A stretch of 64,000 bases of DNA, taken from Chitinimonas arctica (GTDB lineage: Bacteria > Pseudomonadota > Gammaproteobacteria > Burkholderiales > Chitinimonadaceae). A program made the translations under genes and the position numbers. Positions 1 through 7,707 of the stretch are shown here, in pieces. Every line of letters begins with the position of its first letter. Position 1 is the first letter of the stretch. Location of the stretch: assembly GCF_007431345.1 (NCBI RefSeq), contig NZ_CP041730.1:3782001-3846000 (forward strand), in the 5' to 3' direction. The notes beneath the pieces were generated by a model. It searched no databases and was not told the DNA's origin. It worked only from the letters and a program-made list of their open reading frames with translations.

Positions 1-371
1 GCCAGATAAACTTGCTCAGCCGCCGACAGCGGTTCAGAGGAGCTTTCCAGTTTACCGACCAAGGATTGGATGTACTCACGCCGCTTGGTGATATTCAGGC
101 CTTCGGCTTCCTCGCTTTCGGCGGCGACAGACTTGGCGATAGTCAGGTCGATATCCTGAATGACGCCAAGCTGTTCGGAGACCCGGTTGGTATATTCCTT
201 TAACTGGTCGTCGTCCAGGCCGAACCATGGGGTGCGATTCTTGGCGTTGGGGCGGTCCTGGCTCTGAGTCTGGTCTTGGACCTGATTCTTCTGCACCTCC
301 GGCGGCCGGCGCTCGTCGATGATTTCCTTGAGAAGCGATTCCAATTGTACGGCGTCGTATTGGTTCGGCAT
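1..371 (-). CDS. Hypothetical protein, 3' end beyond window edge
   Basis: Partial gene reading leftward off the window; about 123 residues are visible, starting MPNQYDAVQLESLLKEII. The ATG at 371 follows an AGGAA ribosome-binding sequence. The visible part is hydrophilic and acidic, with a Gln-rich stretch near residues 30-40, then a predicted helical segment rich in Glu and Lys; no signal peptide or membrane segment is seen. I do not recognise the family. The helical, charged composition would suit a structural or adaptor protein, but no function can be assigned. The gene sits next to fragments of other genes, so it may belong to an accessory region. Confidence 0.6.
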   Translation of the reverse strand, partial: MPNQYDAVQLESLLKEIIDERRPPEVQKNQVQDQTQSQDRPNAKNRTPWFGLDDDQLKEYTNRVSEQLGVIQDIDLTIAKSVAAESEEAEGLNITKRREYIQSLVGKLESSSEPLSAAEQVYL

Positions 372-961
372 TGCGTCGTTCCTATTCCATTCCTATTTAC
401 GCTCCCGCACCGGCGGGGCGTTCTTCTATGTGGTGCTGCGCGTGTCGTTTCGATTCGGTAGGCGTGTTGGTCTGGACGATGAATGTCCTCGTGCATGGTG
501 ACGATGAGCGGGTTGCGTTTGCTTGGGAGAATGCCGGGCTGGGCCGGATTTCGCGTTGCGCCGCCGGCCAGCTTGTCGATACAGCGACGAGAGGCTGCAA
601 TGCCCAAGCCCTGGGCGGTAACAGGTGGAATGCGGGCCGACAGAAGGCGATGCGCAGGGATGGGTCGTTCACTTGATCGCCGAAGCCGGCGCGGCCTTTC
701 GCGTCGTGACCTGCCATATCCTGGGTTTTCGTGGTGCAGCCATGGGGGGCAATCAGCTATCGGGTACTCGGCCATAAGGCGATGTCGGCCGACCATGGCG
801 GTGGACTTCAATCAGCCTGAAAGGCGCATGCCTAAAGGGATTGGCGGCTATTTGCCTGGCGCGGCATCCTATACCTTTTAAGGAGCATGAACAACGCTCC
901 CGCCTCGCCGGTTCCGGCGAGGAAGGTGCCGAGCAGTTGAAATTATCGAGAGGTATGACTA
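372..961. other. 590-base stretch without a convincing gene
   Basis: Open frames exist on both strands but their translations are Arg/Pro/Ser-rich, overlap one another and show no recognisable domain, so I call none of them. The only structure I see is a perfect 9-bp inverted repeat at 903-922, listed separately. The stretch separates the partial minus-strand gene from gene fragments to the right and looks like degraded intergenic or remnant DNA. Confidence 0.5.
903..922 (-). terminator. GC hairpin downstream of the dehydrogenase remnant
   Basis: CCTCGCCGG and CCGGCGAGG form a perfect 9-bp stem with a 2-base loop, about 40 bases past the stop codon of the minus-strand dehydrogenase remnant. 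No clear T run follows on the minus strand, so termination is plausible rather than certain. Confidence 0.35.
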
Positions 962-1090
962 TCAGGCCAGCACGCCACTACCGTCCACGATGATGGTTTG
1001 CCCCGTGGCATAGCGATTGGTCATCAAATGGACGTAAGTTTGCGCGAGGTCCTCCGCCTCGCCGACACGATCCACCGGCAGGGCCGCACC
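962..1090 (-). pseudogene. C-terminal remnant of a short-chain dehydrogenase/reductase
   Basis: On the minus strand the last about 40 codons read LPVDRVGEAEDLAQTYVHLM, then a segment containing NRYATGQTIIVDGSGVLA and a TGA stop. This is the classical C-terminal block of SDR-family oxidoreductases (RVGEPEDIA...FLM...TGQ...VDGG). An in-frame stop lies just upstream of the conserved block, and the Rossmann fold and YxxxK active site are absent. It is therefore a scrap of a once complete gene, truncated where a DUF1016 fragment on the opposite strand begins (about 1090). This shows a rearrangement or insertion point. Confidence 0.75.
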
Positions 1091-1096
1091 CGCTCA

Positions 1097-1508
1097 GCCG
1101 AGGAATGCGAGTTCTACGAAGCCGAAGCCCTGCGCGACGGCTGGAGCGTGCGCCAGCTGGATCGGCAGCCAGTCCCACACCCGCGCCCTGCTGTCAAAAA
1201 ACAAACGTGTCATGCTGGAAAAAGGCAGCCAACCCGAAGCTGGTGATCTCGTTTCTCCAGACGAAGCGATCAAGGATCCCTATGTTCTGGAGTTCCTCAA
1301 CCTCAAGGACGAATATTCCGAATCGCAACTGGAAGACGCGCTGATCCACCGGCTGGAAGACTTCCTGCTCGAATTGGGCGGTGATTTCGCTTTTGTTGGC
1401 CGCCAACGCCGCCAACGCCGCCTACGCATCGGCGAAAGCTGGTTCCGCGTCGATCTGCTGTTTTTCCACCGCCGCTTGCGCTGTCTGGTCATCATCGATT
1501 TGAAGCTA
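1097..1508 (+). pseudogene. Broken DUF1016 / YhcG-type PDDEXK nuclease fragment
   Basis: Two plus-strand reading frames together give EFYEAEALRDGWSVRQLDRQ (DUF1016 N-terminal region), then after a frame change near 1170 a segment with LLSKNKRVMLEKG, DPYVLEFLNLKDEYSESQLE and a DLLFFHRRLRCLVIIDLKL core. The latter is the PDDEXK nuclease block of YhcG-like proteins (D...IDLK). The gene lacks its start, carries an internal frameshift and stops short after the catalytic block, where the repeat beginning at 1507 takes over. Intact members are about 340-380 residues and are linked to mobile and restriction-associated regions. This copy is surely non-functional. Confidence 0.75.
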
Positions 1509-1545
1509 ACCCTTCCGCAGCGGAAAATTTATGGTTCCCGTCACA
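1507..1545 (+). repeat. Direct repeat, copy A
   Basis: A sequence of about 38 bases beginning TAACCCTTCCGCAGCGGAAA and ending near CCCGTCACA recurs at 5901-5940, with one extra T in the second copy. Copy A truncates the DUF1016 remnant; copy B lies 26 bases before tRNA-Ser. The two copies bracket the lipoprotein and EF-Tu-like genes. Confidence 0.8.
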
Positions 1546-1573
1546 CAAAATATGACGGGAACCATAAAATTTC
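1523..1573. repeat. Long imperfect palindrome with 21-base arms
   Basis: The left arm 1523-1543 contains TTTATGGTTCCCGTCA and the right arm 1553-1573 contains TGACGGGAACCATAAA, separated by 9 bases. The stem is nearly perfect. It shares the GGAACCATAAA core with 1582-1598 and with the repeats at 5607-5734. It could be a recombinase or transposase end, a protein-binding site or a strong transcriptional hairpin. Confidence 0.7.
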
Positions 1574-1581
1574 CAAGGGCT

Positions 1582-1598
1582 GGAACCATAAAGTTACC
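1582..1598 (+). repeat. GGAACCATAAAGTTACC repeat unit
   Basis: A single copy of the 17-base motif whose relatives form the nested inverted repeats at 5607-5734 (for example GGAATCATAAAGCTGCC). It is followed by AAGCCCTTG, which also follows copy B of the direct repeat near 5953-5961, so both ends share this arrangement. Confidence 0.6.
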
Positions 1599-1751
1599 AA
1601 GCCCTTGTCTGCTGAACTCGCATTTCTTGTCTTGGACTCCTCGCTCAGCTTCACCATTGCTGTATCGGCGTAAAGCCGAACATGCCATCGCCTAATCGCT
1701 CGAGTTCACATCAAAGCCCGAATGCGGAAGCTCTCATAAAGCGATCGGTTT

Positions 1752-4390
1752 CTACCTCATTTTTTTCCGTGTCGCCGTCTCGCTCAATACGTTCACCCCC
1801 TGCGCCATTGCAGGTGCGGAAGGTGAAGCTTCCCAATGTAGCTCGCCATGCAACGCCGGCGCTACATAGTCACAGTGCTGCTCAAACCGAGCATGCAGGG
1901 TCGTCAAAGTGTCACCCACATAGACCACCTTATCAACCACAAACCAGCCGATCGATTTATTGCAGCCTGCACCATTGGCGGACCACGTCAAGCCCCCGAA
2001 CGCCCGATTCTGGAAAGGGATGCGAGCCACCTGGTCATAGAAGCCTGTCTGGAACTTGTTCTGCCCTATCATGGACTGGAATTCGCCACGCCAATCGCCC
2101 ACATCCGTCTTACTGGAATCTGCAGATAAACGGAAATAAGCATCATTGTTCATAGGCGTAGACGTGCTGGCAAAGAACTGGGTGTCTTTGTCGGTCATCA
2201 GCGCAGTCTTGCCTTGGCCAATCGGGTCACCCAAGTCGGACGCTACATACAAATAACTGCCGCTGGTTGGCAGAGCGCCTGTCGGCGCGCGCCATAAACC
2301 AGCAGGAATTGCGGCTGGTCCCGCCGGCTGCTGCGTATCGTTCGCCAACCATCGAATTTCGCCCCGCATCGCACCAGGCTCGTTTCCGCAGTGCTGCTCA
2401 AAACGCATACGCAATTCGACAAGCTGACCACCAACATAAGTCGCCTTGTCGACAACTATTCCCGACGTGGCCTCGTTGCAACCACGCCCATTGCCACCCC
2501 AGCTGAAACTTCCGCGCGCAGGGCTTGAAGACGTAGTGATACCTGCGTAGTAACCGGCCTGAATCTGGCTCGAATTGGCCATCGTCTCAAAGCGTCCATT
2601 CCAAAGCTCGTCACCGCTCACGCTCACGGTGACTGCGTTACCGGCGGCAGTGACGGTGATCAAGCTATTCAACACTGTGTAAAGATAGGAAGGCTGATCA
2701 CCGAGAAAGTCGCTGCGGTCACGCACCAGGTAAATATAATTACCGGCGCTGGGCGTAGCGTTCGACGCTGGACGCCAGAACAGCGACGGAGCAAGCGGTG
2801 CCGGTCCAGCAAAGTTGTCCGGTTGATCTGCCCTCCAATGCAACTGGCCATGCAGCAGCCCGCTATCGTTGCCGCCACCGAATTCTTCAAAACGCAAATC
2901 GAGTGCTACCACTTTACCGTCGACATAGCTGATGCTGTCGATAACAACCCATGCTTGCGGCGAGAATTGCCCGTAGCTGCCAAGTGAAACGGTAAATGCG
3001 CCACCGTTGAGATTGGCGTGGTCCCCTGCAAGAAATCGGGTTTGACCTGGCTTGAGGTTCAGGCTGCCATTCCAGTAGCGGCTTCCGTGCACACTGAATG
3101 TCAGGCGACCGCTTTGCACATCAACGCCAAATTTGGCGGTCGCACTGGTTTGCAGGTCGATCAGACCTTTTCCCAGAGTCTCGCCGATATCACTCTGCAT
3201 GTAGAGATAATTTCCGCTGGCCGGCAATGCTGCCGCTGGCGCCCGCCAAGAGCCCACTGCGGTATTGCCCGCGACAGGTGGAAGTGGTGTCAGGGCAGGA
3301 TTCTTCCAATGAACTACACCGCGTAGCGCGGCAGTGCGTCCCTCACAGTGCTGTTCGAAACGCAGATCGATCGCCGACACCAGGTTAGTACTCGTCGGGT
3401 CGAACGCCACTGAATCGACGACAAACCATCCTGTGGACCTGCTACAGCCCCGTCCAACGCCAGTCCAGCTTAAGCCGCCCTTGACCGGGTTGTGGAAACG
3501 CGAGCCGTGTACGCCTGGATAGTAACCGGGTTGCAAAGTATATGAGCCGGTCATTCCCCGCAATTCGGCCGACCAGACTTCGCTCCCCTGAATGGCAATG
3601 ACCATGTTAGTGACATCGCCAGAGACTGTAATACCGGCATTGCGCTGATCATAGCGATAGGTCTTGCCCAGGCCAACATAGTCGCCGTCGTCGCTCTCAA
3701 AATAGGCATAGTTGCCGGTACTGTTGGCCACCTCAGCGGGGGGGCGCCAGAGCGAGGCTGGTGCCGGTGTCACTGGTTGCGGCGGCTTGCTCAGATCGTC
3801 AGCGTAGAAGGTGATTTCACCATGCAGGGCTGCGGCAGCACCATCGCAGTGCCGCTCAAAGCGAATCTTGATTTCGCTAAGTCGCGCACCGGCATATTTC
3901 ACGCTATCAATACTGAACCAACCGTATGAACTGAAGCACGCTCTCCCCTCGCCGAACCAGGTGAGACCGCTTTTGCCCCAGTCCATACCATCTTCATATC
4001 GAGGGACGTCGGCAACCATGCCGGGTTTGAGTTGAGTTTGCTCGGTGCCGCCGGTCTGGAATACACCAGTCCAGGCTTCATCACCTTCTACTTGGACAAC
4101 CAGCCGATTGCGTTCACTGGTCACCGAGATTTTTGCATTGGTCAGGCTGTAGGCATAGTTTTGCCCCAGGCCAATCGCATCGCCAGCATCGCTTCGCAGG
4201 TTAATTGTTGTCAGCCTGGCCTCTACCGGGGGGGTGTTACAGGCGGTGGTACGCTGCTCCCGCCATCGGAGGCACTTCCGCCACCACAGGCAACGAGGAA
4301 AAAAACGAGACACAGGGAGAATGCGCTAGCGATAGATCTGTAATGCTGGCGAAAACTAAACAGCAGAAAGCGGGCGACAGTCGTGCGCAT
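1752..4390 (-). CDS. Five-repeat secreted lipoprotein, frameshifted at a G7/C7 tract
   Basis: The first frame starts at ATG 4390 and encodes a lipoprotein signal peptide ending LCLVFFLVACGGG (lipobox VAC, Cys36), but runs into a stop after a run of seven C (plus-strand G 4228-4234). The next frame, open to the stop at 1752, carries the body of about 825 residues. One extra C would fuse them. The body holds about five tandem units of 155-165 residues. Each has a WRxPxxxxPxSGxYxYxxSDxGD opening, a GGLSWxGxGxGC middle, then WFVVDxVxY and RFEQHC near the end; the third unit lacks the final Cys. I do not know the family. It is probably surface-exposed and all-beta. A GTG at 4313 would permit a leaderless product. 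Phase variation, decay or sequencing error are all possible. Confidence 0.75.
4228..4234. other. G7 homopolymer at the frameshift point
   Basis: Seven consecutive G on the plus strand (C on the coding strand) lie at codon 53 of the lipoprotein gene, just after the signal peptide and a Pro-rich linker. Gain of one base or loss of two restores the frame. This position is typical of slipped-strand contingency loci. Confidence 0.6.
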
Positions 4391-4769
4391 GGCAGTGGCG
4401 CAGGCGAATGGCCTGCGTTCCTCATCAAATCGGGAGTTGTGCAGAACCAGGACCGGCCGCGAGCGGCGGCGGGTTGGTGGGAGGGGGCGGGCGACGGATT
4501 AGACCGGTCGCCGGCAAAAGGGCGCGACTTTACCTGAGGCGGGCAAATGAATGCAAGTGCTTGCTATTATTTAGATATCGAGCAAATGCACTGAAAAATG
4601 CTGCTGTGCAAGACGGGGCGTGGGTTTGCGGGAGAGGCGCCGTTGATTGGAACTGTCAACTTACCCGACGGTACCTAAAAATCAGCCGCCTCACCAAATT
4701 TCACGGGCCAGTCGGCAGAGCCTCATGCGGGTGCGGGGTACGCTGGCTTGAGCGGTCGCTATCGCCGTA
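4391..4769. other. Non-coding stretch upstream of the lipoprotein gene
   Basis: About 380 bases with no convincing gene on either strand. It contains a short AT-rich patch near 4555-4585 that could hold the minus-strand promoter of the lipoprotein gene. I see no strong hairpin or repeat. Confidence 0.4.
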
Positions 4770-5196
4770 TCAGGCGAAGGAAGCCTTGGAGTAAATTTCC
4801 AGGGCTATGCGCATATCAGAGGCAAACCGCTCGTAGTCGAAGGCCTTGGGAATGCGTATGCTCGGGTTATCCAAGCGCTCTAATAACGCGGCACACCACA
4901 GCTGCCGAACGGTCTCGTCGTCAGCAAACTCGATGACTGCGGGATCAAACGCTAGCGCAAATCCAAGGTACTTCACCTTTTCACCCGTCAGCATGTTTGT
5001 ATAACTACCGCACTTGTCGTTGACCTTCCTGAATTTTTCATTCTCCAGGGGATCTGAATCCACCGCGACAGCTACCACGACGAATTGCGCTATGTTCGCT
5101 CTGTACTCCTTGTCGAAAAAAGTGGGTGTAGTGGTCCAGGTACAGGTACTTGCAGTCGGCGAAAATCTCGGTCAAGTGTGGCATTGGCGCATTCAT
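4770..5196 (-). CDS. Hypothetical protein, about 142 residues, one-base frameshift
   Basis: ATG 5196 overlaps the stop of the upstream gene (ATGA), so the two are translationally coupled. The frame gives MNAPMPHLTEIFADCKYLYL and then fails at a run of six T (plus-strand A 5116-5121). With one T fewer it continues as DKEYRANIAQFVVVAVAVDS and runs to the TGA at 4770. The joined product is soluble, mixed alpha/beta, with no known motif. Its size, coupling and place beside an EF-Tu-like protein in an accessory region would suit an immunity or accessory protein, but that is a guess. The frameshift is either a sequencing error or decay. Confidence 0.55.
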
Positions 5197-5537
5197 ACGA
5201 CTTTCCTTGGCCAGGCATCGTCAAAACGCTCAAGGACAGTGCCTGTAGCGAAAAATCCGCCGTCCCAAAGCTCAAAGGTCACGCCGGGCCAAACTGTTGA
5301 CACATACAGTTCCGGCGCAATGACAACGCAATCGACAACCGTCGATTCCCCTGCGTGAAATGTTGATGGCGCCTTGGCCCACATGAAGATTGTATTCAGG
5401 CTATCGACTCCGTCCATCGCCATGGGGACGCGGCGATGAACGTCTTCTCCAAACATAAACCACCGCCTCCATTCCGGGGCTGTGTGTTCCTTGAAATGAA
5501 ACTCCAGTCTTGCTGTGAACTGTGGGGCAGGTCGCAT
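5193..5537 (-). CDS. EF-Tu domain III-like small protein
   Basis: About 114 residues from ATG 5537 (MRPAPQFTARLEFHFKEHTA). An upstream in-frame ATG at 5639 would place the start inside the repeat region and is less likely. The pattern of a short beta-rich opening, then VVDCVVIAPELYVSTVWPGV and FELWDGGFFATGTVLERF, resembles stand-alone proteins related to the C-terminal beta-barrel of elongation factor Tu (...pG..F.l.eG....G.V..). Such proteins have no GTPase domain and no established role. The gene lies directly downstream of the nested inverted repeats and overlaps the next gene by four bases. Confidence 0.55.
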   Translation of the reverse strand: MRPAPQFTARLEFHFKEHTAPEWRRWFMFGEDVHRRVPMAMDGVDSLNTIFMWAKAPSTFHAGESTVVDCVVIAPELYVSTVWPGVTFELWDGGFFATGTVLERFDDAWPRKVV

Positions 5538-5606
5538 AGGGTATATGTGTCGCGAGAGTAGGGCTGGCTGCGGACAGCGTATGTGGCCGATTGTACCCAA
5601 GCCCAC

Positions 5607-5734
5607 GATGGCAACTTTATGCTTCCCATATGGTTCCACTTCACGCCTGAAGCGGCAACTTTATGGTTCCAGGTGCGAATTCGCGGAATCATAAAGCTGC
5701 CGTTTTGTAAAAAGCGAAGCATAAAGTTGCCATC
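5607..5734. repeat. Nested inverted repeats with CATAAAG(T/C)TGCC core
   Basis: The outer arms are GATGGCAACTTTATGCTTC (5607-5625) and its exact reverse complement GAAGCATAAAGTTGCCATC (5716-5734). The inner arms are GGCAACTTTATGGTTCC (5654-5670) and GGAATCATAAAGCTGCC (5685-5701), which pair with two mismatches. The space between is too short for a gene. Relatives occur at 1523-1598 and in the direct repeat at 5901. It could be a non-autonomous element, a recombination site or an operator array. Confidence 0.75.
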
Positions 5735-5848
5735 CGGTTGGCTGATACGAATGCGGAGGCGTGACCTTGCGTCGGGTCGCTGAAACCATTGTGCAGCCTG
5801 GCTTTTCGGCTTATGCGGGACTGACAGGAAGAGGGCTGGAAGTGCAGA

Positions 5849-5869
5849 TTCTTACGGGACTTGTAAGAA
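5849..5869. repeat. Short inverted repeat TTCTTAC/GTAAGAA
   Basis: A 7-bp stem with a 7-base loop in the non-coding stretch between the EF-Tu-like gene and tRNA-Ser. It has no T run and its role is unknown. The rest of 5735-5966 shows no gene. Confidence 0.4.
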
Positions 5870-5900
5870 ATCGAGGGTAGTTAAACCCAAAAAGGAAGCA

Positions 5901-5940
5901 TAACCCTTCCGCAGCGGAAAATTTATGGTTTCCCGTCACA
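5901..5940 (+). repeat. Direct repeat, copy B
   Basis: Second copy of the sequence at 1507-1545, differing by one added T (TTTCCCGTCACA). It ends close to the 3' end of tRNA-Ser. The downstream AAGCCCTTG is shared with the left copy's surroundings, which supports a common origin of both boundaries. Confidence 0.8.
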
Positions 5941-5966
5941 AAAAATTTCGCTAAGCCCTTGATTAT

Positions 5967-6056
5967 TGGCGGAAGCGGTGAGATTCGAACTCACGGTAGG
6001 CTCACACCTACGGCGGTTTTCAAGACCGCTGCCTTAAACCACTCGGCCACGCTTCC
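5967..6056 (-). tRNA. tRNA-Ser (anticodon TGA)
   Basis: The minus strand reads GGAAGCGTGGCCGAGTGG at the 5' end, an anticodon stem with loop CTTGAAA (anticodon TGA), a long variable arm (GTAGG/CCTAC), a TTCGAATC T-loop and an acceptor CGCTTCC followed by discriminator G and an encoded CCA. The long variable arm and G73 fit a class II serine tRNA. It borders the repeat-bounded accessory segment on its 3' side. Confidence 0.97.
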
Positions 6057-6230
6057 AGCTACTACTTCCCCCGATTTCACGCCTTGCGCGCGGGTAGGGG
6101 CTTCGAAAGAGGCAGGGATGCTACCGCAACCGCTGCAATTTGACCATGCCTTCGCTCACAACGCTTGCAACTTTGCGGGATTGCCTTAATCTCACCCTCT
6201 GAGACAAACAGTTTTTTAAAGGAGTTCCTT

Positions 6231-6917
6231 ATGCAAACCCAATGGCAATCCGCGACCTATGACAAAGGGATGGACCTTGCCGTCGGTCGTCACAAGGTGC
6301 TGCGCAATACTTATATGTTGCTGGCACTGTCCATGGTCCCCACGGCACTGGGTGCCTGGATCGGCATGTCCATGCAGTTCATGGTGCGCGGCTGGATAGG
6401 CTTGCTGCTGTTCCTGGGCGTCAGCATCGGCGCGTTCTTCGCTATCGAGCGGACCAAGAACAGCCCTGTGGGCGTGGCGATCCTGCTGGCCTTCACCGGC
6501 TTCATGGGCCTATGGCTGTCGCAGTTCCTGCAAGTTGCCCTGCACTTCAGCAATGGCGGCCAGATGATCGCCATGGCGGCGGGCGGCACGGCGGCGATCT
6601 TCGCCACGCTGGCGACCGTGGCTACTGTCAGCAAGCGGGATTTTTCCTTCCTGGGCAATTTCCTCTTCGTCGGACTGATCGTCATGCTGCTGGCGGCGGT
6701 GGCCAATATCTTCCTGGCCATACCGGCGTTGACCATGGCCATTTCGGTGGTCGGTACGCTGATCTTCTCGGCCTACATCCTCTATGACGTGAGCCAGATC
6801 GTGCAGGGCGGCCAGACCAACTACATCACGGCCACGCTGCAGCTTTACCTGGACATCTACAACCTGTTCGTCAGCTTGTTGAATCTGCTGATGATCTTTA
6901 CGGGTGAAAAAGAATAA
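6231..6917 (+). CDS. Bax inhibitor-1/YccA family membrane protein
   Basis: 228 residues. The start at ATG 6231 is set by AAAGGAG at 6218-6224. Seven hydrophobic membrane segments cover most of the length after residue 25. The C-terminal part contains SAYILYDVSQIVQGGQTNYI, the YDxxxI..G conserved region of BI-1 (TMBIM) proteins including E. coli YccA/YbhL, whose conserved Asp residues form a pH/Ca2+ latch in the crystallised homologue BsYetJ. YccA interacts with the FtsH protease in E. coli; whether this one does is unknown. It is monocistronic, with a terminator just downstream. Confidence 0.9.
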   Translation: MQTQWQSATYDKGMDLAVGRHKVLRNTYMLLALSMVPTALGAWIGMSMQFMVRGWIGLLLFLGVSIGAFFAIERTKNSPVGVAILLAFTGFMGLWLSQFLQVALHFSNGGQMIAMAAGGTAAIFATLATVATVSKRDFSFLGNFLFVGLIVMLLAAVANIFLAIPALTMAISVVGTLIFSAYILYDVSQIVQGGQTNYITATLQLYLDIYNLFVSLLNLLMIFTGEKE

Positions 6918-6944
6918 CTATCGGGCAAGCTCGATAGGGCAAAC

Positions 6945-6976
6945 GAAACGCCACGGTTAACCCCCGTGGCGTTTTT
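6945..6976 (+). terminator. Rho-independent terminator after the BI-1 gene
   Basis: An 11-bp stem AAACGCCACGG/CCGTGGCGTTT with a 7-base loop, running directly into GTTTTTGTTT. It is a strong intrinsic terminator 28 bases after the stop codon. Confidence 0.9.
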
Positions 6977-7086
6977 GTTTCGTACCGACGTCAAATCGCG
7001 GTGGCGCCCGCCCCCAGGCCGCTGGCAATCGCCTGGACGGGCGGCTATGCTTGGCCCGGTCTATAATTCCCGCAGGGATGCCGCAT

Positions 7087-7677
7087 ATGAAATCGCCACT
7101 TGCCACCGCTGCGCTCGACCAGTTGTTCGTCGAGGCGCGTACCTACAATTCTTTTTCTGACCGCGCCGTGGACGATGCCACTTTGCAGGCGCTGTACGAC
7201 CTGCTCAAGTGGGGGCCGACCAGCGCGAATTCTTCGCCGGCCCGCTTTGTATTCGTGAAGTCGGCGGCGGCCAAGGAAAAACTCCGGCCGGCGCTGTCCG
7301 AAGGCAACCTGGCCAAGACCATTGCGGCGCCGGTCAATGTGATCGTGGCGTATGACCTGGAATTCGCCGAACAGCTGCCCAAGCTGTTCCCCCACGCCGA
7401 TGCCCGCAGCTGGTTTGCCGGCAACGATGCGCTGATCCAGACCACGGCTTTCCGCAACGGCAGCCTGCAGGGCGCTTACCTGATGATGGCGGCCCGCTCC
7501 CTGGGGTTGGATTGCGGTCCCATGTCCGGTTTCGATAACGCCAAGGTGGACGCCGCCTTCTTCGCCGGTAGCAGCATCAAGTCGAACTTTTTGATCAATC
7601 TCGGCTACGGTACGGCTGAGGGTCTGTATCCACGCAGCCCGCGGCTGGCCTTCGAGGAAGCTTGCCGCATAGAGTGA
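7087..7677 (+). CDS. rutE: RutE-like malonic semialdehyde reductase (nitroreductase family)
   Basis: 196 residues from ATG 7087, the same length as E. coli RutE; an ATG at 7078 lacks ribosome-binding spacing. The sequence contains YNSFSDRAVDDATLQALYDL, KWGPTSANSSPARFVFV and NGSLQGAYLMMAARSLGLDC, then GPMSGFD and NFLINLGYG, as in the FMN-dependent RutE/HadB subgroup. RutE reduces malonic semialdehyde (or the peracid product of RutB/RutC) in the pyrimidine-degradation Rut pathway, but no other rut genes lie nearby, so a general nitroreductase-type detoxification role is equally possible. A TATAAT at 7062-7067 may be its -10 box. Confidence 0.85.
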   Translation: MKSPLATAALDQLFVEARTYNSFSDRAVDDATLQALYDLLKWGPTSANSSPARFVFVKSAAAKEKLRPALSEGNLAKTIAAPVNVIVAYDLEFAEQLPKLFPHADARSWFAGNDALIQTTAFRNGSLQGAYLMMAARSLGLDCGPMSGFDNAKVDAAFFAGSSIKSNFLINLGYGTAEGLYPRSPRLAFEEACRIE

Positions 7678-7707
7678 ACCGCCTTATGAGATAGGTGCCG
7701 CACCGTC

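Noticed and set aside
200..811. A 203-residue open frame on the minus strand, with overlapping frames on the plus strand
   Set aside because: Arg/Pro/Ser-rich translation, overlap with the better-supported partial gene, and no recognisable motif. High GC DNA creates such frames by chance.
5607..5734. Possible CRISPR-like repeat array
   Set aside because: The units alternate in orientation and spacing differs, with no regular spacers and no cas genes.
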